From Litoreibacter sp. (GTDB taxonomy: Bacteria > Pseudomonadota > Alphaproteobacteria > Rhodobacterales > Rhodobacteraceae), in contig JAPORH010000116.1 in NCBI GenBank assembly GCA_026710325.1, forward strand, positions 1 to 64,000: DNA of 64,000 nucleotides. Direction: 5' to 3'. Position numbers and translations under genes: made by a program. Shown in pieces: positions 26,777-34,617 of this stretch. The notes beneath the pieces were generated by a model. That model was not told the origin of the DNA and did not search any database. It saw only the letters and a program-made list of their open reading frames with translations. Position 1 is the first letter of the stretch; every line of letters begins with the position of its first letter.

Positions 26777-27604
26777 ATGCTGTTTATGAATCAGGATTTG
26801 TCTTTCAAACCGGTTTTGAATGAGCGCCCCCATGTCCTGAACGCGGCGGATATCTCACGCTATAATCTTGAAGGGTTTTGCCAGCCGATCAACGTGTTTT
26901 CTCCGGCCGAAATTTCCGAGATACGCGCATATGTGAATAACCTCATCGCTGCCATGGGCGAGAAAGGCGGTTACGGCATCAATTGCTATCAGGCGCGGCT
27001 ATCAGGGCTGTACGATATCGCGACGAACCCTCGCATTCTCGACTGCGTCGAAGACCTGATCGGCCCGAACATCCTTTGCTGGGCCAGCGCGATCCTGTCG
27101 AAAAAACCGCATGATCCAAAGCGCGTGCCGTGGCACCAAGACGCCAGCTTTTGGATGCTGTCACCCGCGCGGACGGTGACTGTATGGCTTGCCATTGACG
27201 ATGCCGATGAGGCAAATTCGGCCATGCGGTTCATCCCGGGGACGCATAAATTGGGGCCCTTGGAGACCTCGACTCGCGATGATGGTGCCTCCGTTTTCCA
27301 TAAGGGAACAGCCGATGCTGATGCGCTCGGCGCGCCTTTCACCAACAGCTTGAAAGCAGGGCAAATCTCTCTCCATGCCGATATGCTGGTGCATGGCTCG
27401 CAACCCAACATCTCGGACCGCAGGCGCTGTGGGCTCACGCTGAGATATTGCCCGCCGGAGGTACGGATTATTGATGCGGATTGGGAGCGCGGGGTCGAAG
27501 CAATCGCCTGTCGCGGCAATCCCGGTGATTGGAGGACGCACCCGCGCCCAGACAACAACGATATTCTGGCAACCACGAGCCCCGTGGTCGTGGCAAATAA
27601 CTAG
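26777..27604 (+). CDS. Phytanoyl-CoA dioxygenase (PhyH) family oxygenase 1
   Basis: This is a predicted Fe(II)/2-oxoglutarate-dependent oxygenase of 275 residues. The iron triad is intact: HQD (His120, Asp122) and His206 in VHGSQ, with Arg217 eleven residues later for 2-oxoglutarate. Bacterial members hydroxylate many small molecules, so the phytanoyl name gives no substrate. GGGAGGA precedes the ATG. It is the first gene of a plus-strand operon that also holds a second PhyH protein, an Opp-type importer and an alpha-mannosidase. Confidence 0.92.
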   Translation: MLFMNQDLSFKPVLNERPHVLNAADISRYNLEGFCQPINVFSPAEISEIRAYVNNLIAAMGEKGGYGINCYQARLSGLYDIATNPRILDCVEDLIGPNILCWASAILSKKPHDPKRVPWHQDASFWMLSPARTVTVWLAIDDADEANSAMRFIPGTHKLGPLETSTRDDGASVFHKGTADADALGAPFTNSLKAGQISLHADMLVHGSQPNISDRRRCGLTLRYCPPEVRIIDADWERGVEAIACRGNPGDWRTHPRPDNNDILATTSPVVVANN

Positions 27605-27613
27605 GGGGCGGTC

Positions 27614-28294
27614 GTGGAGATTACCTGGTACGGCCACGCGGCCTTCGGACTGACCTCACAAAACGGCCCAAGGCTGATTACGGATCCCTACACGCCCGAG
27701 GGCGTGGGCTATGCGCCTATCACAGACCCGGCCGATCTGGTGGTGATCTCCTCCGATGATGATAGCGCGCATTGCCGCGCTGACTTGATTGCTGGCGAGC
27801 CGGAGGTCATCAACGCGCTGCACGCCGCCCAAAACGGCGGCCACGCCACCGCAGCCGGTCTGCGCGTCGACGCAATCGAAGCCGCCGAGTGGAACCACCA
27901 CCCAGACCACGCCGTCCCCGGCCAAAACGGCATGTACCGCTGGGAGACGGATGGAATCAAATTCGCGCATATGGGCGATGTCGGAAACCCGCTAACCGAG
28001 GCCCAGCAGGATTTCTTCCAGGACACCGACGTGCTCTTCGCGCTGGCAGGCGGATATCTGACGATCCTGCTGCCCGATCTGATGGAAATGGTGCACCGCA
28101 CCAAGCCCAAACTCATTATCCCGATGCACTTTCGCACGCTGAGCTACCGGCCGCGCAACACGATGTGGATCGAGAGCTTTCTGCACTATTTCAAAGAAGA
28201 GGATGTCGATTTCGCCTGCAATCACACGGTGACATTGACAGCCCAAGACATTCCCGAACGCACACGTGTTCTTGTGATGGATTACCGGCGCTAA
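27614..28294 (+). CDS. Metallo-beta-lactamase-fold protein, UlaG-like, altered metal motif
   Basis: The 226-residue protein begins MEITWYGHAAF as in UlaG/RNase Z-like small hydrolases and keeps HMGDVGNPL and PMHFRT. The usual HxHxDH motif reads D48-D-D50-S-A52-H53, so two His and the Asp are replaced. It may use Asp ligands or have lost hydrolase activity. It starts with GTG nine bases after the oxygenase stop. Co-transcription implies a role in the same pathway; I cannot name the substrate. Confidence 0.86.
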   Translation: MEITWYGHAAFGLTSQNGPRLITDPYTPEGVGYAPITDPADLVVISSDDDSAHCRADLIAGEPEVINALHAAQNGGHATAAGLRVDAIEAAEWNHHPDHAVPGQNGMYRWETDGIKFAHMGDVGNPLTEAQQDFFQDTDVLFALAGGYLTILLPDLMEMVHRTKPKLIIPMHFRTLSYRPRNTMWIESFLHYFKEEDVDFACNHTVTLTAQDIPERTRVLVMDYRR

Positions 28295-28375
28295 GGGAAC
28301 GCAACCCGGGCCGGCCAACCGGCTCCGGACAAAAAACGCCTTCAAGAATGGAGGCGCAACATAGGGAGAAACACC

Positions 28376-30106
28376 ATGCGATTGACCAAACTGGTCGCAA
28401 CCGCGTCGCTGATGGCTCTGACGGCCATGACCGGCGCTCAGGCCCAGGACGTGGCCCGCGAAGACACTGTGATCTTCGATCTTGACCGCACCATCAAAGA
28501 CCCCAGCAATTTCAACTGGTTAACCCCCGGCACCAAGCGCATGCATGGCGCGCATCAAACCATGTGGGAGCCGCTTTTCATTTTGAATTACGCCACCGGG
28601 AACATCGACCCTTGGCTCGCCACAGGTTTTGAAGCCAATGATACTTCGACGGAATTCACCATTTCCCTGCGTGAAGGCATCGAATGGTCGGACGGAGAGG
28701 CTTTCAACGCCGATGACGTGGTGTTCACAGTCAATCTGGCGCTGACTAATGAAGAGATTTCCTCGCGCGAAGCCTCCACCGTGCGTGCCCAGGTCGCTAG
28801 CATCGAGAAACTCGACGACCTGACCGTTAAAATGACGCTGAACGCCCCCAACCCGCGCTTCATTGTGGAGAATTTCGGCGTGCGGATTTTCGGCTCTTTC
28901 CTGATCATGCCGGAGCATATCTGGAACGGCGAGGACCCCGCGACCTTCGCCTTCAACCCGCCCATTGGCACCGGGCCCTACACTTTCACCTCCGCCACCA
29001 CTAACCGCGCGATCTGGGATCGCAACGATGATTGGTGGGGTGCCAAGACCGGCTTTATGGACCTGCCAGAGCCGCAGCACGTGATTTTCCTTGAATCGGG
29101 TGGCGCGGAAAGCCGGGCGCAGCTGATGGCCACCAACCAGATGGATGCGGCGCAAAACGTCTCCGTCGGCACGTTTGAGGCGATCCGGGCGCAAAACCCG
29201 GCCGTAACCGCATGGTATTCCGACTACCCATATGCCGCCGCAGACCCTTGCGCGCGCCAGTTGGAGATCAACACAACCATCGCACCCTGGGACGATCCAG
29301 CCATGCGCCGCGCGGTCAACCACATCATCGACCGCACTCAGATCGTGAATATCGCGACCGAAGGGGCAACCGTGCCGTCGCGCACGATGTTCGCGCAATA
29401 TGGCTCGATGGATCCGTTCATCAACGCGGTCGTGGATGCGGGCTTTGAGCTGGCTCCCACGGCAGATGTGGCGGCAGGCCAAGCGCTGATTGAGGCGGCG
29501 GGCTACGCGAAAGGCTCAGACGGGATTTATGAGAAAGACGGCGAAGACCTGAGCGTGAAAATTCACGTCAACTCCGCCTCGACCGAATATACCCGCACCA
29601 TCGACATGATCGTGGAGCAGCTTAATCGCGCAGGCGTCGCAGCCTCCTCCGTCCCGGTGGAGAACGGCGTATTCTGGGGGGAGGTTCTACCGTTTGGGTC
29701 CTATGAGATGAGCTACTCCTGGCTCTCCTGCGGCTCGGTCAATGAGCCCTGGGCCTCAATGGGACGTTATACGGTTAAGGACGTGGTCCCCGTGGGCGAG
29801 CGCAGCCCGGGCTTTAATAACACCTCCCGTTGGGATGGCCCCGCAGCCGCGGCCTATTCGGAAATTGTCGACAGCATGGCGGCGCTACCTTTGGGTGACA
29901 AGAGCATCCCCGGCAAAGTGGCAGATGCCTACCAGCATCTCGCAGCCGAAATGCCCTTCATCCCGTTGGTGCAGTCCTTCAAGCTTTTGCCAATGAACAC
30001 AACCTATTGGACCGGGTGGCCGACGGCTGACAACAATTACAACCATCCGTTCTTCTGGTGGAACTCCACCCACCAGATCATCCACAATCTCGAGAAAGCC
30101 AACTAA
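28376..30106 (+). CDS. ABC transporter binding protein, family 5 (Opp/Dpp type)
   Basis: The 576-residue precursor has a Sec signal ending AQA-QD (about residue 24). The mature part has the family 5 marks: WEPLFILNY, LREGIEWSDGEAFNADDV, GTGPYTF and a C-terminal tail with WWNSTHQ. Family 5 proteins bind peptides, but also oligosaccharides and other solutes. Next to an alpha-mannosidase, a sugar-containing ligand is plausible. AGGGAG precedes the ATG. A strong hairpin follows the gene. Confidence 0.92.
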   Translation: MRLTKLVATASLMALTAMTGAQAQDVAREDTVIFDLDRTIKDPSNFNWLTPGTKRMHGAHQTMWEPLFILNYATGNIDPWLATGFEANDTSTEFTISLREGIEWSDGEAFNADDVVFTVNLALTNEEISSREASTVRAQVASIEKLDDLTVKMTLNAPNPRFIVENFGVRIFGSFLIMPEHIWNGEDPATFAFNPPIGTGPYTFTSATTNRAIWDRNDDWWGAKTGFMDLPEPQHVIFLESGGAESRAQLMATNQMDAAQNVSVGTFEAIRAQNPAVTAWYSDYPYAAADPCARQLEINTTIAPWDDPAMRRAVNHIIDRTQIVNIATEGATVPSRTMFAQYGSMDPFINAVVDAGFELAPTADVAAGQALIEAAGYAKGSDGIYEKDGEDLSVKIHVNSASTEYTRTIDMIVEQLNRAGVAASSVPVENGVFWGEVLPFGSYEMSYSWLSCGSVNEPWASMGRYTVKDVVPVGERSPGFNNTSRWDGPAAAAYSEIVDSMAALPLGDKSIPGKVADAYQHLAAEMPFIPLVQSFKLLPMNTTYWTGWPTADNNYNHPFFWWNSTHQIIHNLEKAN

Positions 30107-30118
30107 GGCTTCTCCTTC

Positions 30119-30143
30119 GTGGCGGCGCCCCGCGCGCCGCCAC
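30119..30143 (+). other. GC-rich hairpin after binding-protein gene
   Basis: A perfect ten-base-pair stem (30119-30128/30134-30143) with a five-base loop begins 12 bases after the binding-protein stop. No T run follows, so it more likely protects the 3' end of the binding-protein message than stops transcription. Confidence 0.6.
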
Positions 30144-30174
30144 ATACCCTCACGCCAGATCGGAGGAATGTCCC

Positions 30175-30942
30175 ATGTCGGACATCAAGGCGCATTTCGA
30201 AAACCACGGATTTTACCTCGCCAAAGGACTGTTCAAACCTGAGGAGGTTCAGGCGCTGGAAACAGATTTCGACCGTATTGTCGGCCAGCTGACGGCGAGC
30301 GGCGAGGCCATCGACGCCACTTGGGATGGCGGCGAGGCGCAGAAAATCGCCAGCCAGAATGACGTGATCCTGCACACGCATAACGTGCAGAAATACTCCC
30401 GCACTTGGCTAAACGCCTTCCTGAATGAACGGTTCCTGAGCGTGGTCGAACAAATTATCGGCCCCGACATCATACTCCATCATTCCAAGCTGTTCCAAAA
30501 ACCGTCGGAGAACGGTTCCCCCTTCCCTATGCATCAGGACTGGCCCTATTTCCCAACCGTGCAAGACAGCATGATCGCGGGCATCATCCACGTCTCGGAC
30601 GCCACGGATGAGATGGGCTGCCTGCGCATCTACCCGGGCTCGCACAAACTGGGCCGGGTCAAGGGCGCAGATGGTCGGCGGCAAAACGACTTGATCGACA
30701 GCTACCCGATTGAAGATGCAACAATCATCGAAGCCGAAGCCGGTGACGTCATCTTCTTCCATTACTTCACTTTGCACGGCTCCATGCCGAACCGCTCTGA
30801 TGCCACGCGCAAAACCGTGCTCTGTCAGCTCTATGCAGGGACCGACCGTATCGAAGACGGCAACACCCATCCCGACGAGCGGATGGTGCTGCGCGGCTGG
30901 AACCACCACATCAGCCGCGCCGCCGCTGGCCAGGCAGCATAA
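30175..30942 (+). CDS. Phytanoyl-CoA dioxygenase (PhyH) family oxygenase 2
   Basis: A second Fe(II)/2-oxoglutarate oxygenase, 255 residues from the ATG at 30175, which has CGGAGGA just upstream; the open frame extends to 30058 but the extra part overlaps the upstream gene. The iron ligands are His120 and Asp122 (MHQD) and His201 (LHGSMPN), with Arg212 at plus eleven. It shares fold and ligand spacing with oxygenase 1 but little other sequence, so the two probably act on different intermediates. It is followed at once by the permeases. Confidence 0.93.
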   Translation: MSDIKAHFENHGFYLAKGLFKPEEVQALETDFDRIVGQLTASGEAIDATWDGGEAQKIASQNDVILHTHNVQKYSRTWLNAFLNERFLSVVEQIIGPDIILHHSKLFQKPSENGSPFPMHQDWPYFPTVQDSMIAGIIHVSDATDEMGCLRIYPGSHKLGRVKGADGRRQNDLIDSYPIEDATIIEAEAGDVIFFHYFTLHGSMPNRSDATRKTVLCQLYAGTDRIEDGNTHPDERMVLRGWNHHISRAAAGQAA

Positions 30943-30953
30943 AGGGGCAAGAC

Positions 30954-31967
30954 ATGAGCACGATCCCCCGCGCCTATCTTCTCAACCGGTTGCTGACGCT
31001 GTTTCTGACCGTCTTCATCGCGGCCACGCTGATCTGGATCATCCCCCGCCTCAGCCCCGTTGACCCGGCGGAGATCATGCTGGGCCGCATGGCCGCAGGC
31101 GCTGGCGCAGTCGCGGATTCGGAGGCCATACTGGCGCAGCTCCGCCAAAATTTCGGGCTCGATGATCCGCTTTTCGTGCAATACCTCAAATACTTGTGGA
31201 ACACTGTTACCTTCAATTTCGGCCTCTCCACAGCCACTTTCCCGACACCCGTCTCCGCCCTGATCGCGCAAGCGCTACCTTGGACGCTCGGGCTTATGAT
31301 CTTGTCCCTGATCATCACCTTCTTCATCGGCAACCTCCTAGGCGCGCTGATGGTGTGGGAGAAGAGCCCGAAGCTTGTCCGCGTCGCGATCCCCGCCGCG
31401 ATGGTCTTCACCTCCATCCCGCCGATCCTGTCTGGGCTGCTGCTGATGTGGATCTTCGCGGCCAAGCTCCGCTGGTTCCCACTCACTGGCGCCTACGGTT
31501 TGACGGTCGAGCCCGGCTGGTCCTGGGATTTCGCCGTTTCCGTCATGCACCACGGCTTCCTGCCTGCACTCTCCATCGTGATCGTGACCTTCGGCTTCTG
31601 GGCGCTCGGCATGCGCGGGCTGATGATCACAGTGCAGGGAGAGGATTACGTGACGCTCGCCAAGGCCAAGGGCCTGCGCCCGCGCTACATCCTTTACAAA
31701 TACATGATCCGCAACGCGATCCTACCGCAGATCACTGCCTTCGCGCTGAAGGTCGGACTGCTTATCGCAGGCCAGGTCCTCGTCGAACGCATCTTCGCCT
31801 ATAACGGCATGGGCAAGCTGCTCTATGACGCGATCCTCGATCAGGACTTCCCCGTCATACAAGGGGTCAGCTTCGTCATTATCCTGATGACGGCGCTGTC
31901 GGTCTTCATCGTGGACCTGATCTATCCCTTCATTGACCCGCGCATCCGGCATGAGGTGACTTCATGA
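30954..31967 (+). CDS. ABC transporter permease, DppB/OppB type
   Basis: The 337-residue inner-membrane permease has an N-terminal hydrophobic segment, a periplasmic stretch with PRLSPVDPAEIML, five further hydrophobic segments and the EAA-type loop AKAKGLRPRYILYKYMIRNA. It forms the translocation channel with the next gene. Overlap ATGA with the DppC-type gene. Confidence 0.93.
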   Translation: MSTIPRAYLLNRLLTLFLTVFIAATLIWIIPRLSPVDPAEIMLGRMAAGAGAVADSEAILAQLRQNFGLDDPLFVQYLKYLWNTVTFNFGLSTATFPTPVSALIAQALPWTLGLMILSLIITFFIGNLLGALMVWEKSPKLVRVAIPAAMVFTSIPPILSGLLLMWIFAAKLRWFPLTGAYGLTVEPGWSWDFAVSVMHHGFLPALSIVIVTFGFWALGMRGLMITVQGEDYVTLAKAKGLRPRYILYKYMIRNAILPQITAFALKVGLLIAGQVLVERIFAYNGMGKLLYDAILDQDFPVIQGVSFVIILMTALSVFIVDLIYPFIDPRIRHEVTS

Positions 31968-32890
31968 GCGACATGCCCCTCACCCGCGCCGAGCGCAAAC
32001 GCCAGCGCCGCATCCGCCGCTTCGACAATCCATGGCTCAACCCCAAGCTCTTTTGGGGCGCGGGGCTGCTGCTCGCCATCATTGCCGTCGGCATCCTTGG
32101 GCGTTTGTTTTGGGACCCGGAGCTCGTCTTCGTGGGCTCCGGCATCCCCAAAATGCCGCCGCCCGGCTTTGAAAATCTGCGCGGCCAAAGCGGCACATTC
32201 GCCAACCCGCTCGGCACCGAGGGCTCCGGCCGCGACATGCTCGCGCTGATCATCATCGGCGCGCCGAACTCGCTCTATGTGGGACTCATGGCCTCGCTTA
32301 TAGGCATGTCCGTAGGCATTTTCCTCGGCTTCACCTCCGGCTTCGTGGGCGGGCGGACGGATGACGTGATCCGGGTTCTCTCCGACGTCATGATCACCAT
32401 CCCGCCTTTGCTGATCTTGGTGGTCTTTCAGTCGGCCTTCGGCGACGTCACACTCACGATGATGGCGCTGCTCATCGCAGGCTTTGTATGGCAGTCACCT
32501 ACGCGCCTCATACGCGCGCAAGTCCTGTCGATGAAGCAATCGGGTTATGTGCAAATGGCCCGCCTCTCCGGCGCATCCACATGGCACATCATGTTCAAAG
32601 AGATGCTGCCTAACCTGGTTCCCTACCTCTTCGGCTCCTTCATCGCAAATGTGACCACGTCCATCGTCACTGCCGTTGGCCTCGAAGTCCTGGGCCTCGG
32701 ACCACAGCGTATCCCCACCCTTGGCCGTACAATATATGAGGCGATCAACGCGGGCGCGCTGATCCAGAACCTCTGGTGGTGGTGGGGCATTCCGACACTA
32801 CTGCTCGCCGTTATGTTCATCGGGCTCTTGCTCATCAACCTCGGCCTTGATGAGGTCTCCAACCCCCGTCTGAGAAAGTTGAAACTATGA
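31964..32890 (+). CDS. ABC transporter permease, DppC/OppC type
   Basis: The 308-residue partner permease has an N-terminal cytoplasmic tail rich in Arg, one hydrophobic segment, then the permease domain with ARLSGASTWHIMFKEMLPN as the ATPase-contact loop. Length is normal. It overlaps both neighbours by four bases, showing a tightly coupled import operon. Confidence 0.93.
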   Translation: MSDMPLTRAERKRQRRIRRFDNPWLNPKLFWGAGLLLAIIAVGILGRLFWDPELVFVGSGIPKMPPPGFENLRGQSGTFANPLGTEGSGRDMLALIIIGAPNSLYVGLMASLIGMSVGIFLGFTSGFVGGRTDDVIRVLSDVMITIPPLLILVVFQSAFGDVTLTMMALLIAGFVWQSPTRLIRAQVLSMKQSGYVQMARLSGASTWHIMFKEMLPNLVPYLFGSFIANVTTSIVTAVGLEVLGLGPQRIPTLGRTIYEAINAGALIQNLWWWWGIPTLLLAVMFIGLLLINLGLDEVSNPRLRKLKL

Positions 32891-34614
32891 GCGCGTTGTC
32901 CATCACCGACCTCTCTATCGACTTTCCGACGACCAAGGGGGTCGTCCACGCTGTGACCGGGCTCTCCCTAGCGGTCGCGCGTGGACGGCGCGTCGGCTTC
33001 ATCGGCGAAAGCGGGTCCGGCAAAACCACAACCGCGCTTGCTGTCATGCAAATGCTCGCCGAACCGGGCAAGGTTGCAGGCGGCTCGATTACGCTTGGCG
33101 AGACAGACATGCTGTCGCTGAATGAAGAAGAGATGCGTAAAGCCCGCCTCAGCCGCGTCAGCTACATCCCGCAAGGCGCGATGAATTCCCTCAACCCTAT
33201 CATGCGGATCGAAGACCAGCTTTGGGACGGCATAACCGCGCATGAGGGCACAACGGATCGGGAGCAACTGAAAGCCCGCTCCGACGAGGTGTTGGAAAGC
33301 GTGGGCATGCCTGCCCGCGTCGGCCAGCTCTACCCGCATGAGCTGTCGGGCGGCATGAAGCAACGGGTCTGCATCGCGCTCGGCGTGATCCTGACACCGG
33401 ACCTGATCATCGCCGACGAGCCCACCAGCGCGCTCGACGTTGTCACGCAGCGCCATGTGATGCAGACCTTGAAAGACGTGCAGGACAAGATCGGCGCAGG
33501 GCTGATCCTGATCGGCCATGACATGGGGCTGATGGCGCAATCCGTCGATGAGCTCGCCGTGCTGAAAGATGGCGTCCTGGTCGAGCATGGCGACTCAAGA
33601 CAAATCATCGAAAACCCGCAACACCCTTACACGCAGGAGCTGATCTCCTCCGTCCCGCTGGTCGGCGGCGATAGCTTTCTGGACGCCGAAGTCGGCGCGC
33701 CGCCCATCAACCGGGGCGAACCGGGCGTGCCGCTCCTGGAATTCAAATCCGTCTCCAAAACCTACGGCAATGTCACGGCCCTGCAGCCCATGTCCTTCGC
33801 GCTCGACGGGGAGGTACCGAAGATCATCTCCATCGTGGGCCAATCCGGCTCAGGCAAATCCACCATGGGCTCCCTCATGCTGGGCTTCAACCCGCCCTCC
33901 ACCGGTCAAGTGCTGTTCGAAGGGCAAGACATCGCCAAGATGAACGCCGCGCAATCGCTGGAGTTTCGCAAACAGGTGCAGGCCGTCTTCCAGGACCCTT
34001 ACGCTTGCTTCAACCCGTTTTACCGGGTCAATCACGCGCTGAAATTCCCGTTCAAGCAATTCGGCTATGCCACGTCGGAGGCGCAGGTGCAGGAGAAGAT
34101 GGAGGAAGCCTGCCGCGCCGTAGGCCTCGATCCGTCCCTCGTGCTGGGGCGCTACCCGCACCAACTGTCAGGCGGTCAGCGCCAGCGCCTGATCGTCGCG
34201 CGCGCGCTTATGCTCAGCCCAAAGCTCTTGATCGCCGACGAGCCAGTTTCGATGGTCGACGCATCCTTGCGCGCCACAATACTGAAAAACATCTACGACC
34301 TGAAAGACCGCTATGGCATCTCGATCCTCTACATCACCCATGATCTGGCCACGGCCTACCATGTCTCCGACTACGTGATCGTGCTCTATCAGGGCCATGT
34401 CGCCGAGGCCGGCCCGCCACAGGAGGTGATTGGCAACCCCAAACACGAATACACTCGCCTCTTGATCGACTCGATCCCTTGGCCCGATCTCGACCGGTCC
34501 TGGGGCACGCCGTCCACCGCTGCTGAGGACGCCGAACGCCTCGACCGCCTCGCGCGCGACAATAAGACCGAATTCCGCGGTTCCGTGTCCGGTTTTGACC
34601 TCGAGCTGTCGTAA
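32887..34614 (+). CDS. Fused dipeptide-type ABC ATPase (DppD-DppF)
   Basis: A single 575-residue chain carries two nucleotide-binding domains. The first has GESGSGKTT, LSGGMKQR, LIIADEPTSALD and GHDMG; the second, from about residue 275, has GQSGSGKST, LSGGQRQR, LLIADEPVSMVD and THDL. Each half ends with the family C-terminal region that in peptide transporters caps the ATPase. The fusion replaces the usual two genes and is common in Rhodobacterales. It energises the DppB/DppC-type channel. Confidence 0.94.
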   Translation: MSALSITDLSIDFPTTKGVVHAVTGLSLAVARGRRVGFIGESGSGKTTTALAVMQMLAEPGKVAGGSITLGETDMLSLNEEEMRKARLSRVSYIPQGAMNSLNPIMRIEDQLWDGITAHEGTTDREQLKARSDEVLESVGMPARVGQLYPHELSGGMKQRVCIALGVILTPDLIIADEPTSALDVVTQRHVMQTLKDVQDKIGAGLILIGHDMGLMAQSVDELAVLKDGVLVEHGDSRQIIENPQHPYTQELISSVPLVGGDSFLDAEVGAPPINRGEPGVPLLEFKSVSKTYGNVTALQPMSFALDGEVPKIISIVGQSGSGKSTMGSLMLGFNPPSTGQVLFEGQDIAKMNAAQSLEFRKQVQAVFQDPYACFNPFYRVNHALKFPFKQFGYATSEAQVQEKMEEACRAVGLDPSLVLGRYPHQLSGGQRQRLIVARALMLSPKLLIADEPVSMVDASLRATILKNIYDLKDRYGISILYITHDLATAYHVSDYVIVLYQGHVAEAGPPQEVIGNPKHEYTRLLIDSIPWPDLDRSWGTPSTAAEDAERLDRLARDNKTEFRGSVSGFDLELS

Positions 34615-34617
34615 CAC

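Noticed and set aside
26777-30942. Reading the PhyH annotations literally as phytanoyl-CoA metabolism
   Set aside because: Bacterial members of the family act on many substrates, and no branched-chain fatty-acid genes occur in this operon.
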